This document shows positions 1 to 7,777 of a stretch of 64,000 bases of DNA, in pieces. This DNA comes from an uncultured Acetatifactor sp. GTDB lineage: Bacteria; Bacillota; Clostridia; Lachnospirales; Lachnospiraceae. The notes below the pieces were generated by a model that had not been told where the DNA came from, made no database searches, and worked only from the letters and a program-made list of their open reading frames with translations. The translations under genes were made by a program, and so were the position numbers. Positions within the stretch are counted from its first letter, which is position 1, and each line of letters opens with the position of its first letter. The DNA lies in NCBI GenBank assembly GCA_910586485.1, contig CAJUIA010000001.1, positions 133,490 to 197,489 of the forward strand, read 5' to 3'.

Positions 1-1
1 G

Positions 2-130
2 GCTCTTCTGGGGAAGAAGGCGGGGGACCTTGCACATGTTAAGGTGAATGATACGATTGGCTATGATGTAAAAATATTGAAGATTGAAAATACAACAGAT
101 GACGGAAGTGACAAGCTTCGCAGCTTTTAA
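2..130 (+). CDS. greA: Transcription elongation factor GreA, C-terminal fragment
   Basis: The frame is open from the left edge of the window to a TAA at 128-130, so only the last 42 residues are present. They begin ALLGKKAGDLAHVKV and match the C-terminal FKBP-like domain of GreA/GreB, where the G-A/R-A-L-L-G-K-K-x-G-D pattern is typical. GreA rescues backtracked RNA polymerase by stimulating transcript cleavage through its N-terminal coiled coil, which lies outside the window. The next gene starts 10 bases after the stop and its ribosome binding site overlaps the end of this gene, so the two are probably cotranscribed. GreA is likelier than GreB because it is the usual Firmicute form, but the fragment alone cannot separate them. 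Confidence 0.8.
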   Translation, partial: ALLGKKAGDLAHVKVNDTIGYDVKILKIENTTDDGSDKLRSF

Positions 131-140
131 GGAGGCGGAT

Positions 141-1640
141 GTGAAAAATTACTTACTTTTTGACTTGGACGGAACCCTGACAGACCCTAAGGAGGGAATT
201 TGCACCTGTGTGCAGTATGCTCTGGCTTCCTTCGGCATAGAAGAGCCGGATATTGACAAGCTGACGCCCTTTATCGGTCCGCCTTTAAAGGACAGCTTTA
301 TGGAGTTTTATCATATGGACGAGCAGCAGGCGGAGAGCGCCGTGGCAAAGTACAGGGAGCGTTTTCAGGACCAGGGTATTTTTGAAAACCGGCTGTATGA
401 GGGGATTCCCAAGATGCTGGAGGCTTTAAATTCCAAGGGAATGTTTATGGCGGTAGCCTCCAGCAAGCCGACGGTGTTTGTGGAGCGCATACTGGAGCAT
501 TTTCATATCAAAAAGTATTTTAAGGCCATCGTGGGCAGTGAGCTGGACGGCACCAGGGTAAACAAGGATGAGGTGGTGGAAGAGGCTCTGCGGCAGCTGT
601 TTGGAGACAAGCCCATAGAAAAAGAGAAGGTTTATATGATCGGAGACCGCAGGTTTGACATGGAAGGCGCAAGAGCCATGGGAGTGGAAGGCGTTGGTGT
701 GACCTATGGCTATGGAGATATGGAAGAGCTGCGGGAAGCAAAGGCAGACTATATCGTGCGTTCCGTGGAAGAGCTGCAGAGATTTCTGCTGCGGGGCACG
801 GAGGATACAAAGAAGGGAATGGGGTTTCAGACAGTCTGGCAGATGATTTATTCCTTTTTGATGTTTGTACTTGTCAGGACCATAGCCCTGTCCCTCACTA
901 TGAATCTGTATCTGGTAATTGCAAAGCGTGTGCCGGGCTTTCCTCTTTTGATCTACGACGGGGAAGGGACGGCGACGGGAGTCACCGGAAACGGTTCTGC
1001 CGTAGCACAGCTGATCGGATTTTTAGCGGGTACTGCCATGATCTTTAAGACGGCAAGGGCCATGATCCAAAAAGAGGCTTCGGCGTCCAAGCTGCTTCAT
1101 ATCGGCAAGGAGCCGGTGAAGAATTATTTGCTTTTGGGCATAACCACATTGGGGGCCATGCTGGGCTTAAATATGCTGCTGGACCTGACCGGGGTAACGG
1201 ATAATTCTGCCGCATATCAGGCTGTAGCGGGTCAGCAGTATGCTGTCAGCATCTGGCTGGGACTGCTTCTTTACGCGCTGGCAGCTCCTGTGGGGGAAGA
1301 GCTGCTGTTTCGAGGCATAATCTATAACTGTTTGAAATCCACTTCGGGAAAGCTGGCAGCTATGCTGATGGCGGCGGTGTTTTTCGGGATTTATCATGGA
1401 AATCTGGTGCAGGGTGTTTATGGCTTTTTCATGGCATGCCTGATGATATACGGCTATGAGTATTTTGGGGATTTTAAGGTGCCGGTGATTATGCACGCAG
1501 CAGTGAATATGATTTCTTATCTGCTCAGCAATACTTCCCTGGCAGTGTCCGGGTTTGTCTGCTGGCCGGTGTGTGTGGTCTGCCTTTGTCTGGCAGCAGG
1601 CGGGCTGTTTATGCTGAACAGGCAGAGAAAGGTGTTTTAG
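141..1640 (+). CDS. HAD hydrolase fused to a CPBP intramembrane protease domain
   Basis: 499 residues with two domains. Residues 1-225 are a HAD-IA phosphatase resembling phosphoglycolate phosphatase: motif I DLDGTLTD with D8 and D10, motif II ASSKPT, and motif III GDRRFD. Residues 230-499 are hydrophobic, with about seven membrane segments, and carry the CPBP (Abi/Rce1-like) protease motifs: EELLFRG with E386-E387, FGIYHGN with H419 and HAAVN with H452. I chose the GTG at 141 because AAGGAGG sits 5 bases upstream; an in-frame ATG at 84 would lie inside greA. The HAD part should dephosphorylate a small phosphate ester in the cytoplasm, and the CPBP part should cut or process a membrane substrate. 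Both catalytic sets appear intact. Joining these families in one chain is unusual. The glycosyltransferase start follows 2 bases after the stop. Confidence 0.85.
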   Translation: MKNYLLFDLDGTLTDPKEGICTCVQYALASFGIEEPDIDKLTPFIGPPLKDSFMEFYHMDEQQAESAVAKYRERFQDQGIFENRLYEGIPKMLEALNSKGMFMAVASSKPTVFVERILEHFHIKKYFKAIVGSELDGTRVNKDEVVEEALRQLFGDKPIEKEKVYMIGDRRFDMEGARAMGVEGVGVTYGYGDMEELREAKADYIVRSVEELQRFLLRGTEDTKKGMGFQTVWQMIYSFLMFVLVRTIALSLTMNLYLVIAKRVPGFPLLIYDGEGTATGVTGNGSAVAQLIGFLAGTAMIFKTARAMIQKEASASKLLHIGKEPVKNYLLLGITTLGAMLGLNMLLDLTGVTDNSAAYQAVAGQQYAVSIWLGLLLYALAAPVGEELLFRGIIYNCLKSTSGKLAAMLMAAVFFGIYHGNLVQGVYGFFMACLMIYGYEYFGDFKVPVIMHAAVNMISYLLSNTSLAVSGFVCWPVCVVCLCLAAGGLFMLNRQRKVF

Positions 1641-1642
1641 CC

Positions 1643-2473
1643 ATGAAGTTTTCTATTGTTACGGTGGCGCTGAATCCGGGAGACAAGCTGCAGAAGACCC
1701 TGGACAGTGTGTTTTGTCAAACCTGTACCGATTATGAAATCATTTTAAAGGACGGGGGCAGTACCGACGGCTCTATGGACAAGTGGCGGAATGCCGCACA
1801 AAAAGCGGATAATGAGCCGGGAACAGGGCGTGTCCGTTTTTTTGACGTACCGGACAAAGGAATCTATGAGGCCATGAATCAGGCGGTGCAGCAGGCGGGG
1901 GGCGATTTTGTTCTTTTCTTAAACTGTGGAGATATGCTGGCAGACCGAAACGTGCTGGAGCGGGTGGCGGAGCAGATCGACCGCTCAGGAGAGCAGCCGC
2001 CTCTGATTCTTTACGGAGATACTGTCAGCGCCGGAACGGGAGCAACGATTGCCTCGCCGCCAAAGATTACAGGATTTACCTGTTACCGCAACATTCCCTG
2101 CCATCAATCCTGTTTTTACAGCACGGATTTGTGCCGGGAGAAGCCCTATGATCTGCAATATAAGATTCGGGCGGATTATGATCATTTCCTCTGGTGCCGC
2201 TACAGAGGCGGTGCGAAGCTCCTATATTTAAATTTTCCGGTATCCTCCTACGAGGGCGGCGGATATTCCGAAAGCAGGGAAAATGCGGAGCGTGACAGGA
2301 CAGAACATCGGTTGATCACCGGAGAATATATGTCCGGGCCGGAACTGTTTTGCTATCGTGGGGTCATGGCGCTGACGCTGGCGCCTCTTCGACGGAGGAT
2401 AGCGCACAGCAGGCTGTCGGCAGGTCTGTACCAGCGGCTGAAAAAGCTTTTATATGGGGGAAAAAGCGCATGA
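1643..2473 (+). CDS. Family 2 glycosyltransferase
   Basis: 276 residues with a GT-A fold. It starts MKFSIVTVALNPGDKLQKTL, and a DSV-FCQTCTDYE segment, typical of bacterial sugar transferases with one Rossmann-like domain, follows. LKDGGSTDGS is the nucleotide-sugar binding Asp region, and FLNCGDM occupies the position of the metal-binding DxD. The later IRADYDHFLWCRY segment is the acceptor-side acidic motif often seen in WcaA-like enzymes. No membrane segment is obvious. The start ATG lies 2 bases after the upstream stop, so the genes are translationally linked. It probably adds a sugar to a surface glycan; donor and acceptor cannot be read from the sequence. Confidence 0.85.
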   Translation: MKFSIVTVALNPGDKLQKTLDSVFCQTCTDYEIILKDGGSTDGSMDKWRNAAQKADNEPGTGRVRFFDVPDKGIYEAMNQAVQQAGGDFVLFLNCGDMLADRNVLERVAEQIDRSGEQPPLILYGDTVSAGTGATIASPPKITGFTCYRNIPCHQSCFYSTDLCREKPYDLQYKIRADYDHFLWCRYRGGAKLLYLNFPVSSYEGGGYSESRENAERDRTEHRLITGEYMSGPELFCYRGVMALTLAPLRRRIAHSRLSAGLYQRLKKLLYGGKSA

Positions 2474-2706
2474 GCTTTCCTGCGCTTATTTGCATATCAG
2501 CGTGAGGTTTACAGGGAAATCACGGCAGGTAAAAGGAATGGGTTAAGAAGTGGGGCGTGAATGCTATGATATTTATGAGGGGAAGGCAAAAAAAGAAGCG
2601 GTTTTACAGGGGACTGGCAGTTCTGATGTCCGTAATTTTGCTGGCCGGACAATACGATTTTCCTGTCAGGGCGGAAGAGAATGCAGAGATGCCCGGTTCT
2701 GAAGCC

Positions 2707-2713
2707 GGGGGGG
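2707..2713 (+). other. G7 homopolymer at first frame break
   Basis: Seven consecutive G. Upstream, frame 1 encodes the signal peptide and ends MPGSEAGG; downstream, frame 3 reads GGNAETGDSASGGD and runs on into the repeats. With eight G the frames join as EAGGGNAETGD. Runs like this are prone to slipped-strand mispairing, so the length may vary in a population; a base-calling error is the simple alternative. Confidence 0.7.
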
Positions 2714-4453
2714 TAATGCAGAAACGGGGGACAGTGCAAGCGGAGGTGATGCAGGCACGGCGGGAACGATAGCAGAGTATGCTGACAGCGTAAGCGGAGG
2801 TGATGAGTCTCTTCCGGATGATAATAAAGATGAAGTCAACTTTCGGATTGGGGATACCGAGTTTACGGTAATTTCAGATGATCAGGTTGAACTGACGAAA
2901 GCAGGAACCAATACACTCGAATATGCAATTCCAGATTATGTGCAGAGTCCACGCACCCATAAGGAGTATTGGGTTACAAGTATTGGCGAACAGGCCTTTG
3001 TTGACTGCGAAAGTCTGGAAAGCATTCTGATTCCCGGTGGAGTTAAGCGTATCAGCTATTGTTTGTTTGCAAATTGCAGGAGCTTGAAAAGTGTTCAGCT
3101 TCAGGAGGGCATTACAGCGATAGAAGCGGGAGCATTTCTTAATTGTGAATGCCTGGAAAGTATATTGATTCCGGGCAGTGTTTTAAGTATTGGTCAGGAG
3201 GCTTTTTCCGGATGTATAAGAATGGAAAGCGCTTTCATGCAGAGTGGAATTAAAGATATTGGTATTCGTGCATTTTACGGTTGCAGGAATTTAAAGGATG
3301 TTCGGCTTTCGGATACCGTTATCAATATTGGGCAAAGTGCATTTGAAGATTGTGAGAGTCTGGAGAGCATCGAAATTCCGGACAGCGTTTTAAATATCGG
3401 CAGCAGTTCGTTTTATGGCTGTAAAAACCTGAAAAGAGTTAAAATTTCGGAGAGCATTACATCTATTGGAGATTGGGTATTTTATGAGTGTGATGGTCTG
3501 GAAAGCATTGAGATTCCGGAAAGTGTTATTACAATCGGTAAGGGAGCGTTTATTCGTTGCAGGGCTTTAAAGGATGTTCGGATTCCGAGTCAGGTTACCG
3601 AAATTGCAGATAAGGCGTTTCGCGGCTGTGAAGGCTTGGGGAGTATAGAACTTCCCAGCAGCATCGAAAAAATCGGAGAGGCGGCATTTACATCCTGTAA
3701 CAGCCTTCAGAGCCTGAAAATTGCAGTGAAAACGGAAGAGGCAGACGGCCGGAAAAGGATAAAACCGATTTCAGCGGGAGAAGGCGTTTTTGACAATAAT
3801 GTTTCCGGCAGTCTGCGAAAACTTACCTTTCTGACGGAAGACGGCAAGACAGAGCTGTCAGATACGACTGTTCCCACATTGGAAGCCGCCAGAGAGGCTT
3901 ATCAGAATGTAAATGACGGGGATGTGGGCGATAATTACTGGTATGGCTGGTATCTGGGGGAGGCTCCGGACATAGGAGGCGAGGATCTGATTCATTCCGT
4001 AACCATTCAGGTATACATAGACAATGAAGAACAAACGGACCACGGCAGAAGTTTTATGCTGAAAAAGGCGGATGAAGATACGTGGGTGACTGATCTGACC
4101 AGGGTAAATAACGGGATTTATGAGATTTATGAGGCGGCAGACGTACAGAGCAGAGCGGCCCAAGCGGCGGGCCTGGATACGAGGGTTACCGTGGAGGTGA
4201 ACGGGCAGGATGCCGTTGCCAGGGTAGATTATTATACAGTCACTTTTTACGATGGAGACATGGCATACAGTGATGACACGCCCCAAAGACAGCAGACGCT
4301 TTTGAAGGGATACCTGGCCGTCAGGCCTGTTGATCCTGTCAAAGAGGGTGCCGTATTTCGGGAGTGGGTGACAGGGGCACAGGAAGAAGAGGCCTTTGAT
4401 TTTAACCGGGAGCTACAGGAAAAAACGGCAATTTATGCCGCTTGGACAGTAAA

Positions 4454-4695
4454 GGAGCCGGAAGAGCCGAACAAACCGGAAGAGCCAAATACACCGGAAG
4501 AGCCAGACAGCAAACCGGAAGGACCAGAGAAGCCGGAAGAGCCAGACAGCAAACCGGAAGGACCAGAAAAGCCGGAAGAGCCGGACAACGAACCGGAAGA
4601 GCCGGAAGTGCCGACAGGGCCGGATAACAAGCCGGAAAAACCGGACAACGAACCGGAAGAGCCAGAGATGCCGACAGAGCCGGATGCCCCGGAAG
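4454..4695 (+). repeat. Pro/Glu-rich stalk repeats
   Basis: The DNA is built from short units based on CCGGAAGAGCC and CCGGAAGGACC that encode PEEP, PEGPEKP and DNEPEEP motifs, including a near-perfect duplication of SKPEGPEKPEEPD. Such stretches span the cell wall in Gram-positive surface proteins and hold the binding domain away from the membrane. The coding match is clear, so the repeats are protein-level and not a CRISPR or intergenic array. Confidence 0.8.
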
Positions 4696-4765
4696 AAGGC
4701 AACATGCCGGAAATATCGGGAATATCGGAGGTATCGGACAACCGTCAGGCGGAGAGAGCAATGAA

Positions 4766-4772
4766 CCCAAAA
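4766..4772 (+). other. CCCAAAA slippery heptamer at second frame break
   Basis: In the frame of the repeat region this reads C-CCA-AAA, which fits the X-XXY-YYZ form used in -1 ribosomal frameshifting. A -1 slip changes CCA-AAA to CCC-AAA and continues as ACC-GGA-GAT, giving PKTGD and the membrane anchor. Without the slip the protein ends at 4817 with no anchor. I see no clear stimulatory hairpin, so mutation or sequencing error in the A run is equally possible. Confidence 0.5.
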
Positions 4773-5041
4773 CCGGAGATGCTTCTCATGTGGAGGTTTA
4801 TGCAACTATTGCCATGATCGCGGGAATGCTGTATCTGTTACTGTATTTTGCGGATCAGGAAAGAGGAATGACGGAAGAAACAAAGAAGGAGCTGGTGTCG
4901 GTGCTGGTGAGATGGGCAAAGAGAGGCGGCCGTCTGCGCAGGTATGCAGCCATTGCGGCAATCTTCTGTCTGTTGTGCTATTACCACAGTATTGGGAAAT
5001 CCCATGCTTTGCGGAAATCTTTAGAAAGGGCTTAACGGTAT

Positions 5042-5896
5042 ATGAAGGACCTGATCAGGCTGACGGATCTAAAAGCAGACCAGATATATGAGATATTTCA
5101 TATTGCGGATGAGGTGGACAGTGGGAAGTACAGCGGTTTTCTGACCGGAAAAAGCGTGGTTATGTTCTTTCCAGCTTCCAGTCTCAGGACCCGTGTAACC
5201 TTTGAAAAAGGGATCTACCTGCTGGGAGGGCAGTCCCTGCTGTTTCCGGGCGAGACCCTGGACAAGAAGGAGGACCTTAGAGATGTCTGCGGGTATCTGG
5301 ATAATTGGGCGGATTTGATAATTGTGCGCTACAAGGAGATTGGGCTGCTGGAAAAACTGGCCGGGTATTCCGAGATTCCGGTTATTAATGCCATGACGGA
5401 TCGTAATCATCCCTGCGAGATTTTGGCGGACTTATACGCTTTTTCCAAGCGCAGGGCAGATTTTACGAAGGATAAATATCTGTTCTGCGGTAAAAGCGGC
5501 AATATCGGTTTGGCCTGGAAGGAGGCAGCTGAGGTGATGGGCTTCGAGCTGTCCCAATGCTGCGGTGCCGGGTATGAAATGGAGGGTGTAAAAGCATACC
5601 ATAATATACAAGAAGCCGTCCGGGGAAAGGACATTGTCTGCACGGATTCGCTTCCGTCCGAGGCATTAAAGGATTTTGAAGCCTGCCGGGTAACCAGAGA
5701 GATCATGGAGCTTGCCAACAAGGGAGCCCTGTTAAATCCCTGCCCGCCCTTTTATCGGGGAGAAGAGGTTTCCGAGGATGCCATCCAATCGGAATACTTT
5801 GTGGGGTATGAGTTTAAAAAGAGTCTGCTGGCAGTTCAACAGGCCGTGATAATCTGGTGTATGTTGGCGGGGAAAAGGGGCGGCTGCAACAAATAG
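5042..5896 (+). CDS. Ornithine/aspartate carbamoyltransferase family protein, atypical
   Basis: 284 residues, shorter than normal ornithine carbamoyltransferase (about 330). The carbamoyl-phosphate domain is recognisable: SLRTRVTFEKG stands where STRTR is usual, VINAMTDRNHPCEILADL matches VINGLTD-HPCQ-LAD, and the second domain has a GKSGNIGLAWKEAAEVMG strand-helix. Three substrate motifs differ: HPCE replaces HPCQ, CTDSLPSE replaces the D-x-x-x-SMG ornithine loop, and NPCPPFYRG replaces HCLP. The fold is therefore clear, but the amino substrate may not be ornithine. No arginine or pyrimidine gene lies beside it; its neighbours are a surface protein and a regulator. It starts 6 bases after the surface-protein frame ends. 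Confidence 0.75.
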   Translation: MKDLIRLTDLKADQIYEIFHIADEVDSGKYSGFLTGKSVVMFFPASSLRTRVTFEKGIYLLGGQSLLFPGETLDKKEDLRDVCGYLDNWADLIIVRYKEIGLLEKLAGYSEIPVINAMTDRNHPCEILADLYAFSKRRADFTKDKYLFCGKSGNIGLAWKEAAEVMGFELSQCCGAGYEMEGVKAYHNIQEAVRGKDIVCTDSLPSEALKDFEACRVTREIMELANKGALLNPCPPFYRGEEVSEDAIQSEYFVGYEFKKSLLAVQQAVIIWCMLAGKRGGCNK

Positions 5897-5969
5897 TTGC
5901 CTTATAGTTGGTAGAAGTCAGCCATATGATTTGGTAGAATATTGCCAAAATTTAAAGGAGGCTGACACG

Positions 5970-7070
5970 ATGAGTGAAAGTATGGGTGAAAGCAGGCTGG
6001 CAGAAAATATCGTGCGTTATCGAAAAAGGAAAGGCTTGTCACAGGAAAAGGTTTCCGAATATATGGGCGTAAGCCGTCAGGCAGTAACGAAATGGGAAAC
6101 AGATCTTTCCAGACCCAGCTCCGACCACCTGGTCCGGCTGGCAGAGCTGCTGGGAGTAAGTGTGGATGCCTTGTTAGGCAATGGGGAAGAGGAAGGGCTC
6201 AGGCTCGAATCAGAAACGGGGCAGGAAAAAGTGGAGCAGGGAGGAATCAGTGTAAGAGGGAGGAATCAGTGCAGGAGGGAACCCGCGCAGGAGGAAATTG
6301 GTATAGAAAATCAGTTTGGCCATAAAATGGAGATGGGTAAAATACCGTGGATTTTTGTGGGGATTTCTGCTTCCTGCATGTTGACATATGTGGTCAACAG
6401 TATGGTTTGGAATGTTTTCAGCGGTGGAGTTTTCATCTGCATGTTTTTGATCTGTGTTCCCATACAGTGTTTTTTGCATATCATGTTTTCCAATGCGGTG
6501 AAAAATGATTCCTTCAGTGGAATTGCGGGGGTTGATGATAAAACGGAATATCATTTGCCAGAAGTGAAAAAGCTGCTGGTGCAGATGGATCTGCAGATCG
6601 GAATCTTATCGGTAGTATTTATTTTTCTGCTTTGCGTGATAAACTGTATGAACTTCGGCGCAGAATGGCTGAACGGTCTTTTGATTATTCTGTACGCAAT
6701 GAACTTCGCAGCCATGGTGGAATTTAGCAATTACAAAGGAATAGACAGAATCTATTGCCGGGAAGAGGATAAAAGACGGGCCAGGCAGGGAATGCCGGTC
6801 ACGGTGATTTATATGCTATTGGTGTTTACGGGAATATGTATAACATGCGTAATTTTTGAACTGAAAGAGATTGAGAATAATACCTGGACGGCAGTAAAAA
6901 CATGCGGGCTTCTGCTTTTGGGCATTTTAGCGGCGACAGTGGGATTCCTTTTGGAACACCGACGGATCAGAAAGCAGGATCCTGTAAATCCGGGGTATAA
7001 AGCTGGCAGGGCAGGTGTATTGTGTTTGCTTGTTTGTGTGATGATGTATGTGATTATGTTTATAGTATGA
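5970..7070 (+). CDS. XRE-family regulator with a membrane domain
   Basis: 366 residues. The first 65 or so form a Cro/CI helix-turn-helix: LAENIVRYRKRKGLSQEKV, then SEYMGVSRQAVTKWETDLSRPS as the turn and recognition helix. A Glu/Gly-rich linker follows, then five or six hydrophobic helices from about residue 125 to the end, including WIFVGISASCMLTYVV and LLLLGILAATVGFLL. Membrane-tethered XRE proteins of this design are common in Lachnospiraceae, but their signals are mostly unknown. The ATG at 5970 is chosen because AAAGGAGG lies 8 bases upstream; an in-frame start at 5931 has no such site. The following P-loop gene starts 33 bases after the stop. Confidence 0.8.
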   Translation: MSESMGESRLAENIVRYRKRKGLSQEKVSEYMGVSRQAVTKWETDLSRPSSDHLVRLAELLGVSVDALLGNGEEEGLRLESETGQEKVEQGGISVRGRNQCRREPAQEEIGIENQFGHKMEMGKIPWIFVGISASCMLTYVVNSMVWNVFSGGVFICMFLICVPIQCFLHIMFSNAVKNDSFSGIAGVDDKTEYHLPEVKKLLVQMDLQIGILSVVFIFLLCVINCMNFGAEWLNGLLIILYAMNFAAMVEFSNYKGIDRIYCREEDKRRARQGMPVTVIYMLLVFTGICITCVIFELKEIENNTWTAVKTCGLLLLGILAATVGFLLEHRRIRKQDPVNPGYKAGRAGVLCLLVCVMMYVIMFIV

Positions 7071-7103
7071 AGGGAATGAACATTTCACTTTTAGGAGGAA
7101 ACG

Positions 7104-7655
7104 ATGATTGTTATAATAACAGGTGCTTCTCATACCGGAAAAACAGCTCTTGCGCAAAGACTGCTGGAAGAGTATCAATTTCCCTATCTGTCCATTGACC
7201 ATTTAAAAATGGGCCTGATCCGCAGCGGGAATACGGCCCTGACGCCGGTCAGTGACGATCAGGCCCTGACGGACTATTTATGGCCCATTGTCAGGGAAAT
7301 GATTAAGACGGCTGTGGAAAATGAGCAGAATCTGATTGTAGAGGGGTGCTATGTCCCCTTTGACTGGAAACAGGATTTTGAGCAGGAATATCTGGAGCAT
7401 ATCAGGTATTACTGCCTTGTGCTGAGTGAAGGGTATATCAGAAAGCATTTTGCCGATATAAGAAAATATGCCAGTGTGGTTGAAAACAGAGGTGAGGATG
7501 AAGACTGTACTTTAGAGTGGGTGCTTAGAGAGAATGAAAAAGTACTTAATATGTGTGGCCTTCACCATATTGAGCCCATTCTGATAGAGGATAAATATGA
7601 GATCAGGATTGAGCTGCAACGTGCCTTATTGGGGGAATCACTCATGAAAATGTAG
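7104..7655 (+). CDS. P-loop small-molecule kinase-like protein
   Basis: 183 residues. The N-terminus is a Walker A site, ITGASHTGKTALAQRLL, followed by YLSIDHLKMGL, the position where nucleotide and small-molecule kinases hold an acceptor Asp. NLIVEGCYVPFDW fits a Walker B-like strand. The size and layout resemble AAA_33/adenylate-kinase-like proteins such as predicted 2-phosphoglycerate or shikimate-type kinases. The substrate is not evident. AGGAGGAAACG precedes the ATG at good spacing. Translation from the upstream regulator is probably on the same transcript. Confidence 0.65.
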   Translation: MIVIITGASHTGKTALAQRLLEEYQFPYLSIDHLKMGLIRSGNTALTPVSDDQALTDYLWPIVREMIKTAVENEQNLIVEGCYVPFDWKQDFEQEYLEHIRYYCLVLSEGYIRKHFADIRKYASVVENRGEDEDCTLEWVLRENEKVLNMCGLHHIEPILIEDKYEIRIELQRALLGESLMKM

Positions 7656-7726
7656 TAATTGGATAAAAATTGGCTCATAAAAATATAACAGAAGGAGAAC
7701 AATTCGCTCATTTTTTTGTTATTATC

Positions 7727-7755
7727 TTGTTATTTTCCAGAAAAAAGCATATAAT
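7727..7755 (+). promoter_or_regulatory. Sigma-A-type promoter of the AAA/DUF4143 gene
   Basis: TTGTTA at 7727-7732 and a perfect TATAAT at 7750-7755 are separated by 17 bases. The start codon of the downstream gene is at 7778, leaving a very short leader of about 15 bases that holds GGAGG at 7764-7768. Confidence 0.75.
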
Positions 7756-7777
7756 ATGCCTATGGAGGATATGGGCG

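Larger units (their letters stand above)
2557..5035 (+). pseudogene. BspA-like leucine-rich-repeat surface protein with two frame breaks
   Basis: Three frames make one recognisable surface protein. Frame 1 (2557-2772) gives a signal peptide: basic MRGRQKKKRFYR, a hydrophobic core, then VRAEE. Frame 3 is open from 2703 to 4817 and carries about ten BspA-type repeats (I-G-x-x-A-F-x-x-C-x-x-L-x-S-I) at about 2960-3720, an InlB-like beta domain at about 4230-4440 ending AIYAAW, and a Pro/Glu-rich stalk. Frame 2 then supplies PKTGD, a membrane segment AMIAGMLYLLLYF and a basic tail to 5035, like a sorting-type anchor. Shift one falls in a run of seven G at 2707-2713 and shift two at CCCAAAA, 4766-4772. 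One extra base in each run restores a single frame. It may be a decayed gene, a phase-variable gene, or a gene hit by homopolymer sequencing errors. Confidence 0.8.

Noticed and set aside
4454..4695. Regular short repeats that could suggest a CRISPR array
   Set aside because: Units vary in length, have no unique spacers, and translate in frame to a Pro/Glu-rich stalk.
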